Source: Begonia masoniana
Lineage: Eukaryota; Streptophyta; Magnoliopsida; Cucurbitales; Begoniaceae
NCBI GenBank assembly: GCA_022432975.1
Contig: CM039509.1
Span: 21,607,432 to 21,671,431 of the forward strand
Direction of reading: 5' to 3'
DNA: 64,000 bases
The position numbers and the translations under genes are program-made. Each line of letters begins with the position of its first letter. Position 1 is the first letter of the stretch. Under the pieces are notes generated by a model that was not told the origin of the DNA, did not search any database, and saw only the letters and a program-made list of their open reading frames with translations. This document shows, piece after piece, positions 33,003-44,003 of the stretch.

Positions 33003-35473
33003 TGTAACACTCGATTCTTTACAGGATTTTGTGATTATATATGTATAATGGCATTTTTGTAATTATGTCAAATTAAGTCACTTTCGTGAAAAGAAAGCGT
33101 TATTACGATCCTAATAATTAATATGGATTTTAAGAAAATTTCGGGAATTTTAGGAGTTTAACACTAATTTTATGAAAATTACGTTTATCGTAATATAAAG
33201 GACGTTGTGGTAAAAATAGTAAATGAGGTCCGTTTTGCGTACGGAAAGTTTTAGTGGAACCCTAGTAATAAGTTGGATTTATTGACGAAATAAGGAAATT
33301 TGGAGAAATTGAATCGTTAGCTAAATAACAAAACAAAGGACGAAACAAATAGAAAATAAAAGGAAGGGCAAAATGGTCATTTGACAAGTCAATATTATAA
33401 ATAAATCATACTTCCTTTTCTTCTCTAGCATGATTTCTTCTCTCCCTTCCAGGCGATTTTCTCTCCTCCTTGCGCGATTCACTTCCATTGACGAAGCTTC
33501 TCTCCGACGACCGATTCTCTTCCGACTCTTCATGTTTTCTTCTCCAAACCCGACCCTAGGTACGATTCTAAGGTTTTAGGAAGGTTTATTTCTATTTTAC
33601 AGAGTTTAAACGATTAGGGTTTCGTTTAGAGTTTCGTTAAAAACGTGATTTAGAGTTTGAAATTTATAGGTTTACCATATTTGTGGATATAAAGAACGTA
33701 TTGAGCGTTATTGGACGAAGTTAACCGATTTAGGACAAATGTGCGGGATTGATGAATTTTCAGATTTTTTGGAAAAACTCGTTAATGGCGGTTTCGAGGT
33801 ATCGAGCATTAATTGGTAGTTAAAATGCCTCGATTAGTTAAGTTAGAAATTTAGAAATTTCCTTAGTTAAGGATTTTCGTTAATTTGGACGTTAATGGTT
33901 AAACCGCGTTTTAACGATAATTGTTGTGAATTGCTTAGGTGAACAACGCTCGTGGACGGAGCTTAAAGTTCAACGCGCACGAGGTAAGTTCTCGTGACTT
34001 ACTCTGGCCAATTGGCCTACACCGTACGTCGAAGTCGCATCGAGGATCATTGGAGTCTTGGGTTATTTAAATGTTTTTGTTGGGTAGTTAGGATTAGTTC
34101 TTTTATAGTTTATGCTTTTATTGACTTGATGGTATGTACTACGTATGTTTACTTTATGCATATAACTGTTCATGCATCACGTCTTTTAAAATAGCATGAA
34201 AATGAATTTCTGCACATGTTTAAGAAAATGAAATGAACGAACGAAATGAATCTACGTAATCTGTTATCTGGTCATGCGAGGTGGGGCTCAGGCACGGCTG
34301 TATACGGATTTAAGCATGTACCCTCCCCCCCCCCCCCCCCCCCCCCCCCGGTTAGGTAGAGAGGGTTGTCTGACCGCGGGACATGTCCTCTCCATCTAAT
34401 AGGCTGAGACCTCGGTGACATTCTGTCTGCAACGTAATGATAAGAAAATGTTGCATGATTTCTGAAACTCATATGCATAGCATTCATCTGCATTTACGAA
34501 ACTTGCTGAGCCTTTAGCTCATAGTTGTATGTATGGTGTATGTGATCTACACACAGGTGAGGAGGAGATCCCTCGACCCGAGGAATGATCAGTTGAAGAA
34601 CGATGGCCCGTGGCAGTGTGCTGGCACAGTCGGTGCGATTTTGACCTGTGGGACTATTTGTACGTATTTTTAGGACACGATAGTTTGATAGAAAGATAGT
34701 TTAATTATATAGATAGAACATTTTAGGATGATTGGTTCTGGATAGTTGATAAAAGATATTTTGATGTTTTGGTAGACTTGTTTTATAAAACGTTTTACTA
34801 AGTTTTTATTTGGATTTTATAGTAATGTTTTGAAACGTTTTAGGTTATGCATGGATATGTTCGAGTTTTAGAGCTATCCACGCAGTTTGATTTCGTAAAG
34901 TTTGTTTCAAGTTACTTGAGTTTAGGATACGTTTTGGTTGAGTTTAAGTTATGATGCTATTGTGTTTATTGGTGAAGAAGTGATGAATTGTGAAGTTGTG
35001 TGTAGGGGAGGAAGAAAACAGGAAAAATGGTGGCTCTCTGGAATGGAAATTCCAGAGAACCTGCCGTTCGATCGGCAGGCGATCGCAGCTCTCTGGATTT
35101 TCCAGAGAGTGGGGCGATCGATCGCCCCTAAAATTTTATATGGACGATCGATCGCCACAATGAGGGGCGATCGATCGCCCCTCAGTTTTTGCAATGGGCG
35201 ATCGATCGCCTGGCATTGGGGCGATCGATCGCCCATGCCTTTTACGGGACAGATGTCCCTTTTGCCCTTCAAATTGTTGGCCGATGTTTTCTTTATTTTC
35301 AATTGTTTTATTAATTGATTTAAGTTTTTATTTAAGGGGTTCTAAAAATAGTTTTCGAACGATTTGTAATGATTCAGTCTACGATTTAAATTCTGCTCAA
35401 ATGTTATGATGTTTATAAGGAATAAAAAAAAAACAATACGGGAAAATAAGGGTACAGTGTTAGGGTCGCTACA
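33003..35473 (+). repeat. Tekay 5' LTR
   Basis: 2471 bp, TGTAACACTCGATTC ... TTAGGGTCGCTACA. It contains a run of 26 C (34325-34350) in a block that in sister LTRs has only a few C. Bases 33264 to about 33560 match the isolated fragment at 57660-57968 closely. Confidence 0.92.
35036..35233. repeat. Inverted-repeat cluster in Tekay LTR
   Basis: Stems CTCTGGAAT/ATTCCAGAG (35036-35057), CTGCCG/CGGCAG (35061-35078) and CTCTCTGGA/TCCAGAGAG (35089-35109, loop TTT). These are followed by four perfect GGCGATCGATCGCC palindromes at 35113-35126, 35166-35179, 35197-35210 and 35220-35233; the first two extend to GGGGCGATCGATCGCCCC. The cluster lies 240-440 nt before the LTR end. Confidence 0.9.
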
Positions 35474-35477
35474 ATTA

Positions 35478-35489
35478 TGATATCAGAGC
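35478..35489 (+). other. Primer-binding site, tRNA-iMet, one mismatch
   Basis: TGATATCAGAGC; sister copies read TGGTATCAGAGC. Confidence 0.75.
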
Positions 35490-35609
35490 TCCCGGGTTTA
35501 AAAATCGGTTCTATAGACTACTCGACTGCACAGCCACTACGTGGACATCCTTCCTCAATTGTAAGTATGTTTAATACTTTATTTGATTTCGATTTCTTAG
35601 AGTATAAAA

Positions 35610-38588
35610 ATGGTGCGTCGAGAGAATGACCGAGATGACCGAGACGATATGATAGACCAGCTTAAGGGATTTATTGCCCAACAGTCCCAACACATGGAAC
35701 GACAGGCTCAACAAATGGAGAGACAGTCCCAGCAGCTGAGCGCCCTAATAGATCGTGAGGGCATTAGAGCTCGGGAGACAACGACTCCTGGTAATTGGGG
35801 AATGGAGAGATTCCAGAAGCTCCAACCTCTCGTGTTTAACGGGCAATCTACGGATCCCTCTTCAGCCGAGGAGTGGATTCAAACCATGGAGGATATGCTG
35901 GCCTATGCAAGTATAGAGGACGGAGAGAAAGTTGCATTGGTGACTTACCACTTTGCACTAGATGCCCAATTCTGGTGGGATTCCATCAAGGCAACCACCG
36001 ATGTGACGATTATGAGTTGGGAGCATTTCAAAACGATATTTTATGACAAGTACTTCAGCCATACTGTACGAGAGGCGAAAATGGTGGAATTCATGCAACT
36101 GCGGCAGGTTGGTTCGATTGCCGAGTATGTGAGGAGGTTTGAGGCCCTGTCCCGATTTACGCCGCGTCAGGTCAGTGTTAATGAGGACAAGTTACGCAGA
36201 TTTGTACAGGGGCTTGGCCAAGAAATTCGGAAGAGTCTTACCATATCAGGGGTGCGGAATGTATCCTATGATGAGATAGTGGCCAGGGCACTGGAGATTG
36301 AGCCTGTTGATCAAAGTTCTGTTAAACCAAGGGAGCCAGTTAAAGGCTTCTTTAGTGAGATCCACCATCAGCTCAGAAATAAAGGCTGGCAACCGAGAGG
36401 ACAGCCACAACAACAACAATGAGGCGTTAAAAGGCCTTTAGAGGGAGGCAACGATCGAGGGAAAGACAAGCAAGTACAGGGGGCTTCTCAGATACCTTGG
36501 TGCCCTAAATGTCAGAGAGAACACAGTGGAGAGTGCCGAGTGGGCACTAACAAGTGTTATAGATGTGGTGAAGTCGGCCATTTTGTTAGAGATTGCCCAA
36601 AGTCGGGCCGAGATCAGTTAGGCAGAGATCAGAGGAGAGTCATGCCCAGGATCTTTTCCTTTATCGAGCCTAGTGATGTTGACGACGAGGCTCAACCCTC
36701 AGTGATAGCAGGTACTATTTTGATTATGGGCGTAGCGATATTTTCTTTGATAGACACCGGGGCTACGCACTCTTTTATCTCAACTGATTGCATGACTAGA
36801 TTGGGGTTAGCGTCTGAGTTAGCAGAGTTTTAATATAGAGTGATGCTACCTTCAGGAGAGCTTATGCAGTCAGGTCGTATTCTCCAGGGCAATGTCGTCT
36901 CAGTGGGGGATACTACCATTTATGCTCGTCTGATAGTTATGAGCATAGAGCGGTACGATCTTATCTTAGGGATAGATTGGCTATCACAGCACTTCGCCAG
37001 CATCAATTGTCGATCCGGGATTGTGACTTTTCGACCCCCGGGTAAAGCTAAGTTTGCTTATTAGGCGATGAACAGATTGAGTGGATCGCCTATTTCCTAT
37101 TCCATGAAGGTCAACGAGCAGTTTAAAGGTGAGTGCTCTATTTATCTGGCCACAGTAGTTTATACTCAGTTGCTCAGTAGAGTAAAGCCGAATGACATTC
37201 CTATAGTAAGAGAATTCTCTGAGATATTCCTTGATGATCTTCCAAGATTACCGCCGGACAGGGAGATTGAATTTACCATTGATGTATATCCGAGCTCCGC
37301 GCCAGTGTCTAAGAATCCATACAGATTGGCACCTGCTGAATTGAGAGAGTTTAAAACTCAGTTTGAGGAGTTGCTGGATAAGGGTTTCATACGACCCAGT
37401 TTTTTACCCTAGGGGTGCGCCCGTTCTGTTTGTTAAGAAGAAGAACGGGACTCTCAGGATGTGTGTGGATTACAGGGAGCTGAATAAGCTCACGGTGAAG
37501 AATAAGTATCCACTGCCTCGGATAGATGATTTGTTTGATCAACTGCAGGGTGCCCGAGTGTTTTCCAGAATTGACCTACGCTCGGGTTATTATCAGTTGA
37601 AAGTCCGGAAGGAAGATGTTCAGAAAACAGCATTCCGAATGAGGTATGGGCATTATGAGTTCCTTGTTATGTCTTTTGGACTTACTAATGCCCCTGCAGC
37701 GTTTATGGACTTGATGAACCGTGTTTTTAAGGAGTATTTGGACAAGTTTGTTGTTGTTTTCATCGACGACATCTTGATCTATTCAAAGACGAAGGAAGAA
37801 CACGAGGAGCACTTAAGGATAGTTTTCAGTATTTTATGTCAGCACCAATTGTATCCGAAGTTCTCCAAGTGCGAGTTCTGGCTGGACAAAGTCGATTTCC
37901 TTGGCCATATCATATCACAGGAAGGAGTTTTCGTAGATCCGAGTAAAATTCAGGTGGTCAGAGATTGGCCACAGCCTAAAAACGTGCGTGAGGTTCGAGG
38001 ATTTCTCGGGTTGGTTGGCTATTATCGAAAGTTCATAGAGGGATTCTCGAAGATTGCAGTTCCTCTTTCACGCTTGACTCGAAAGAATGAGAGGTTTATA
38101 TGGTGGGCTGCTTGTGATGGGAGTTTTATGGAGTTGAAGCAGAAGTTGACCACAGCTCCAGTTTTAACGCTGCCTGTTGAAGGTAATAAATGCAGTATTT
38201 ACTGTGATGCGTCTGGAGTTGGACTTGGTTGTGTATTGATGCAGGAAGAAAAGGTTATTGCTTATGCTTCTCGGCAGTTGAAGCCGTATGAGCAGAATTA
38301 TCATACGCACGACCTGGAGTTAGCAGCCGTGGTTTTCGCACTGAAGATTTGGAGACATTATTTATATGGGCAGCAGTGCGAGATATTTTTAGACCACAAG
38401 AGCTTGAAGTATTTGTTTACGCAGAAGGAACTTAATATGCGGCAGAGAAGGTGGCTAGAGTTCGTCAAAGAGTATGAGTTTGAGATTAAGTACCACCTAG
38501 GAAAGGCAAACAAGGTCGCTGATGCTTTTAAGCCGAATTCCTACTGCGAGTCAGCCTTCACTTGCAGCGATGTCGGTTATGTTGAGGT
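35610..38588 (+). pseudogene. gag-pol: Tekay gag-pol, truncated
   Basis: Starts at ATG 35610 (MVRRENDRDDRDDMID). Gag runs to a TGA just after 36420, with a clear capsid core ([46 protein letters not shown]). In the same frame follow the zinc knuckle CYRCGEVGHFVRDC (near 36555), protease [10 protein letters not shown] (near 36757), stops near 36832 and 37063, then a frameshift near 37400 into RT with FIDDIL (about 37760) and RNase H ([13 protein letters not shown]). A further frameshift lies near 38527 in the ADALSR motif. The gene ends at 38588, where the sequence turns into the opposite strand of another Tekay pol. Integrase and chromodomain are missing. Stops are mostly C-to-T changes compared with the copy at 60633. 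Confidence 0.9.
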
Positions 38589-39628
38589 AATCCCGTACAT
38601 CCTTGTACTTCCCGGGTGCACAGAATAAGCTGAAGAATGTGCTTCGACCAAAATCTCCTTCTTTAGCTCCTCATCATTAGGCACGTACCATCTATGCCTA
38701 AATTTCAGAATACCATCGTCTGACAAATTAAAATCAGATACGTCTTCAGATGTCATGCTCAATCGAAGCTCTTCACACTCCATATCTTTCTGTTGAGCTT
38801 CACGTATCTTATCCAGAATAGTCAGCCTGAGAGAAATTTTGGTGAGCATACTAGACAACTCGGCCACAATCTCCACATCAAACTTCTCAATCTCAGACCT
38901 CAACGTAACTGACATAGCTGCAAGCGAAGGTTGACTCGCAGTAGGCATTTGGCTCAAAGCATCAGCGACCTTGTTCGCCTTTCCCGGGTGGTACTTTATC
39001 TCAAACTCATAATCTTTGACGAACTCAAGCCACCTTCTCTGCTGCATATTCAGTTCCTTTTGCGTAAACAAATATTTCAGGCTTTTGTGGTCGGAAAATA
39101 TCTCGCACTGCTGCCCATAAAAGTAATGCCTCCATATTTTTAGTGCAAAGACCACGGCTGCTAACTCCAGGTCGTGCGTAGGATAATTCTGCTCATACGG
39201 CTTCAACTGTCTAGAAGCATAAGCAATCACCCTGCCTTCCTTCATAAGCACGCACCCAAGCCCAACTCCAGACGCATCACAATATATGTTGAACTTCATA
39301 CCTTCGACAGGTAGCGTTAGAACTGGAGCTGTGGTCAACTTCTGCTTCAACTCCATAAAACTGTTGTCACAAGCAGCCGACCATATAAACTTCTCGTTCT
39401 TCCGAGTCAAGCGTGAAAGAGGAACTGCAATCTTTGAAAATCCCTCTATAAACTTCCGATAATAGCCAGCCAACCCAAGAAATCCACGTACTTCACATAC
39501 GTTCTTAGGTTGTGGCCAATCCCTGACCACCTGAATTTTGATCGGATCCACAGAAACTCCTTCCTGTGATATAATATGGCCAAGAAAACTGACCCGATCC
39601 AGCCAAAATTCACATTTGGAGAACTTTG
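38589..39628 (-). pseudogene. pol: Tekay pol, RT end to integrase zinc finger start
   Basis: Continuation of the RT seen at 50182-50973 after the copia insertion. It reads [21 protein letters not shown], then the RNase H region ([56 protein letters not shown]), the connection to integrase and the first zinc-finger part ([16 protein letters not shown]). There is no stop from the insertion site to the junction: about 340 codons are open, so this copy is better preserved than most. It ends at 38589, next to the opposite-strand pol of the 33003 element. Confidence 0.88.
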
Positions 39629-41056
39629 TGTAGTATCGGTATTGTCTAAGAGGGGGTGAATTAGACTTTTTAATTTTGATTACGAGTCACCCTAATTTCT
39701 CCCTTGATTATACTATTAGTTTTCACACAAGTAATCAAATTATGAAAACAGAGAGAGAGATAAATACGACACCAGTATTTTTACGTGGTTCGGCCAAACT
39801 GCCTACGTCCACGCTCCAAGGCTCACTCCTTGAAGATCCTTACCCTTCTCCTCACGAGAAAACACAAATCGGGATTCCGGGCTCCGATCAACTGCCTTTA
39901 CAGATCTGGATTGAACTTCACGGGCGTCAATCTACTACCTTTTACAAATGATTTGAGTTTGTGAAATTAAGTACAGACTACACTCTCACAGTAATTGAAT
40001 CTCAAGTTAGGATTGAGAGATGTAGAGAAAATACAGAGTATTATCACTTTCGCAGCTTAGGGCTCAGTATTCAAATTTTCAAAAGTTGTTCCTTCGTGCT
40101 CTAAGCTCGACTTAAATACTCTGTCTTCAAATTGGCTTGGCTTCAATGCTCCTTATCCAATAATAGAAGTTTAGTTACCGTTGGAGCAGCTTTCATACAA
40201 GTTCAGGTAGCCGTTGCCGTTTGTAGTTGCAAATCGTCGTCGCCATTAATGTTCTGGAGTTATGGCTGAAAACGACGTCACTGTAGCTTCGCGGCTAATT
40301 TGAATTCTGGCGGAAGACAAAGCTGATTTAGTCTTGAACCGCCATCGGATGATGCAACTAAAAGATCTTGAACCGGCATTGAATGATTGAAGTTTTAAAC
40401 GCTTGAACCGGCATCGAATGATTGATTCGAAGTTGTCTTCCGCCTCTGTCGTTTAGTGACCGGAAGAGTAATTTGTTGAAGTCATCCGCTTTTGTCGTTT
40501 TGTGGCCGGAAGAGCACTTTGGTTTACTCATCCGCCTTTGTCGTTTAGCGAGCGGTGGAGTACTTCTGTTTACTCATCCGTCTTGTCGTTTAGCGAGCGC
40601 AGGACTTCTTCGTGTTAGCTCATCCGCCTTGTCGTTTAGTGGCCAGAAGAGTAATTTGGTTTACTCATCCGCCTTGTCGTTTAGTGACCGGTGGACTGAT
40701 TCTTGTAAACGACTCCGCTCTTGTCGTTTAGTGAGCGGTGGAGTAATTCCATTTACTCATCCGCTTTGTCGTTTAGTGACCGGTGGACTGATTCTTGTAA
40801 ACGACTCCGCTCTTGTCGTTTAGTGAGCGGTGGAGTAATTCCATTTACTCATCCGCTTTGTTTAACACATTTCAGCCCTGTACACTTAATCACATTCATT
40901 AAATACTAAAATACCCTTACCAAGGGCATTTCCAACATATTAAAATCATATGCATAATTTATAATTCTCATTCCATAAACATAATTAAAATACCGAGCTA
41001 ATCATATAAACACATCATCAAAAACAATTTAGACTTAAACATCATTTAAGTCAACA
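39629..41056 (-). repeat. Copia 3' LTR
   Basis: 1428 bp. On the minus strand it starts TGTTGACTTAAATG at 41056 and ends CCGATACTACA at 39629. It matches 48754-50181 with about 20 differences. It includes nine imperfect 46-bp tandem units. Confidence 0.95.
40447..40860. repeat. 46-bp tandem repeats inside copia LTR
   Basis: Nine units begin with TGTCGTTT at 40447, 40493, 40539, 40584, 40630, 40675, 40722, 40767 and 40814, spaced 45-47 bp. Each continues AGTGACCGG or AGCGAGCGG and then TTTACTCATCCGC. The last four form a two-unit higher-order repeat. The same array is in the other LTR at about 49573-49985. It makes a frame rich in LSFSDR that is not a gene. Confidence 0.9.
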
Positions 41057-41070
41057 ATCTCCCCCTTTTT
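41057..41070 (-). other. Polypurine tract of copia element
   Basis: The minus strand reads AAAAAGGGGGAGAT immediately before the 3' LTR. The 290 bp between this and the extra ORF (41071-41363) is AT-rich and noncoding, with a second CTCCCCC word near 41107 and another near 41271. Confidence 0.85.
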
Positions 41071-41363
41071 GATGATGACAACCTATCAAAATTTGATTAA
41101 GTATAACTCCCCCATAATCTAAGCTCCCCCATAGCAGATGCATATATACCAGAAACAAACATGGAGCATCCTAGAGTTTTCATATCCAGAGATTGCCAAA
41201 ATATGCATACATACAAAAATCATAGCAACTAAGTCTACACGCATGCATATCCATCATCAAATATATTTCTCCCCCATTGACATTATCAAAAAGAAACACA
41301 GAAATACAGTAGAAGTATGGTGTTCAACAAAACAAAAAAAAATGGATATAGATAAAAAAAAGA

Positions 41364-43877
41364 TTATCTCCTATGACAGGAATCTAAAAATGTCTTCCAA
41401 AAGGCATGGACAGCCCAAGAAGGCAATGTGAGGGGAGGATTGAAAAAGGCATCCACCCGAGCTTGAAGTGTAGCAAGGTCAAGAGGTAGAGGTTCCTGAT
41501 AGATCACCAAGTCCGTACAGGTATTAGCAATGGGAGATGGTGCTGGAGAAGCCACTAGATCCTGACTTGGAGAAGGCTCGATTGGAGGAGCAGCAGGAGA
41601 TGGAGGCACTACCAGAGAAGCAATAGGAGATGTATCCATTGGACTGGAGGGCTCGAAGGATGGCTCCGATACAGAAAGAGCAGCAGGGGTAGAGAATGCC
41701 AGTTCAGATTCCTGTAAATCCAAAGGCATCACTCGAGAATCTGCAACAACCTCAGGTCGAAAAACGGGAGGGAGAAAATCTGCATCACACGGCTCAGTGG
41801 AATGCTGAGGGGGTGGAGACCGGGCAGGTTGAAGAGCTGCAATTTGAGACTGAAGAGATTGGAGTGTCCGAGTAAAAAGTGTATGGTTTAGAGTCATGGT
41901 TTGACCCAGTTTAGCTAATTCCACACCAACATCCAGTTTGAGCTGTTGGATCTTCTCATCCATCGTGAGGCCCAAGTCCAATGCAAGCTGGGCTAGCTTA
42001 CTATCAATAGAAGTTTCAAGCTGAGTGGGAAGGGAGCTAAAGGCTGTCCCGAGACTGTCAATGCCGGACTGCATAAGATTGAACTGCTCTTCAGTCATGA
42101 CAAGGCGTCTCTGATATGTTTTTGGGGTGGCAGAAAAGGTTGGCGGAGTTGGAACAGATGGTTGGACAGGAGGAGACAAGAAGACGGTTTAAGCAGGGGG
42201 AATGACTTGAGACACAGGAGACAGAGGGGCGGAGGCAGGAAGTGGGAGCAGCAACAAAGAGGGTGAAATATCATGAGCTGAGATGGCAGGCTCATCTACA
42301 TCATCCTGATCAGACTCCTCTGACAGGATAAGTTTTCTTTTCCCCCTTTGAACAACATCGGTTTGAGCAGTTTCCATATGGTCTGCAGGCAGAGGATGCT
42401 CAGTTGAGGCAGGTGGAGGACCATGTTTGATGATGGAGGAAATTGCTCGAAACACCGGAGAAATGGAGGGAAGAGCAGGCTGAGAGGGCAGTAAGTGAGA
42501 AGGTGGAGGGGAAGGAGGAGAAGGATTGCTAGGTGCAGAGGGAGCAGAAATAGCCTCAAAGGGATTAGCTGAGGCTAAAGGAGCAGGTTGACTAGTCCTT
42601 GGAGGAGGGGCACGGCGTCTGGGCACTGGTGGAGGGCGTGTAGGGCGAGTGACCCGAGGACTAGGAGGGGAAATATCAAAGGCAGGGATCTCAGAATCAC
42701 CACCACCTTCTTGAACAGATGATTCTTCATCCAAACACACATCCTTTTTTCCTTTTCGGGCTGCTTTGACCATAGCAGTCCTCTTCTTGGACTGATCCAA
42801 AACAAAAGTGCCTTGATGATTTTTCTTAATTCCCATCCTGGTCAAAGTGTCTTTGGAGTAATAGCTGGTTGTTTTCAGACAGGTGGGATCCTCATCATCA
42901 GGGAATTCAACCTGAAACTTCTCAAAAATCTTCATGAGAAGGAGGTTATAGGGAAAAGAGGTAGATGGGCTTGAAGAAACGCTCTGAATCATTCGTCTCA
43001 AAATGATGTATCCAATGTCAACAGGTTTCTTCATATAGATGGCATATAGAATAACAAGCTCCATGCTGCTAATGTCATCATAATGACCACCCTTAGGAAG
43101 AACATTGTAGCAGATCATTTGATGGAGAAGTCGAGCTCTAATTGTTAAATGTTTGCTCTTTAAAGGATTGGGAATATTGTGCGGATCAAGAGCAATTTCT
43201 TTTAAGAATTGTTGGCCATCAGGAAGTCTTAGAAATGGAATATCTTGCCCTATGGAATAAATTTTGGGATGTTGATCCAAATGGGGATAGCCCAAAAGCT
43301 CATTGATGGATTGGGAGGTGAGTTCTATGGTTTTTCCACGCACATAGCTTGAAATGATAGATTGGTCAGAAGTATAGCTGAGATTAGCATAAAACATCCT
43401 AATGGCCGAGGGAAAATAGAAAGATTCAACTTCAAACAGTCCTATTAATCCAATATCTGTCAGGGGTGCTACTATGTTTAAAGAGACTAATTCGTCGGGA
43501 ACCATACCACGACCTGGAATCAACTTCTTATCCTTAAAATCGCCGTGATACCTTATTTCAGCAGCCTCATTTAGAAAATAGAGCGACGGCCAACTATTTG
43601 CCCGAGGGAACACACGTGCCGGACGAGGATTGAGTTTGGCTTTCTTTTGCGGTGGTCCAGCATTACCTCGAGACGACGAAGCGAGATGATCATGTTCACG
43701 AGCTTGATCCATTGGAGAAATTTTGCGAAGATGACCTAGAGAGAAAGGGTTGGCTATAGAGAGTTTACGGCAAGGGCGCGAAAGATGAAGCGTTTCGGAG
43801 AGGAAACCAAGTTTAAACGAGAGAGAGAACCACGCCCGACAAGATGAAACCACACGTGTAAAACTGATATTGTCCAA
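41364..43877 (-). pseudogene. Extra ORF after pol, plant-transposon-protein-like, one stop
   Basis: Large sense-strand frame between pol and the polypurine tract, in the env-like position of Sireviruses. Upstream of an in-frame TAA (42186-42188) lie 562 codons from 43877; ATG 43712 (MDQAREHDHLASSSRGN) is a likely true start. Downstream about 270 codons continue in the same frame, so this was one protein of about 780-840 residues. The N-terminal third is basic, with a possible nuclear signal (PPQKKAKLN). It is followed by a domain with GMVPDELVSLNIV, FYFPSAIRMFYANLS, SSYVRGKTIEL and INELLGYP, resembling the 'putative plant transposon protein' family (Pfam PF20167 as I recall). Then come a long Pro/Ser-rich linker and a helical segment (LGTAFSSLPTQLETSIDSK). 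No signal peptide or membrane segment is seen, so nothing supports an envelope protein. Function unknown. Confidence 0.75.
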
Positions 43878-44003
43878 TTGATGACACGTGTCGGCAGATT
43901 AGAAAATATATCATCCGGTCTGTGAGTGATCTACATCTTCTGGTGAATAGTAAAAGGACCAGAGGATGTGTATATTAAAGACAGAAAAAAATAGAAGAGA
44001 AAC

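Larger units (their letters stand above)
33003..38588 (+). mobile_element. Tekay-type element, 5' LTR to pol, 3' part deleted
   Basis: 5' LTR, PBS, gag, protease, RT and RNase H on the plus strand, ending inside pol at 38588, where a minus-strand Tekay pol begins. Expected left TSD: AGGAG (32998-33002). The LTR fragment at 57660-57968 is very similar to part of this 5' LTR and may be the remains of the 3' LTR of this same element. Confidence 0.85.

Noticed and set aside
40447..40860. CRISPR-like regular spacing
   Set aside because: The units are imperfect tandem repeats without unique spacers, inside both LTRs of a plant retrotransposon.
40422..40909. Repetitive frames rich in LSFSDRW in the copia LTR (also 49548-49949)
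   Set aside because: Direct product of the 46-bp tandem repeat; no start context or partner gene.
41364..43877. Envelope protein
   Set aside because: Position is env-like but there is no signal peptide, membrane segment or cysteine pattern.
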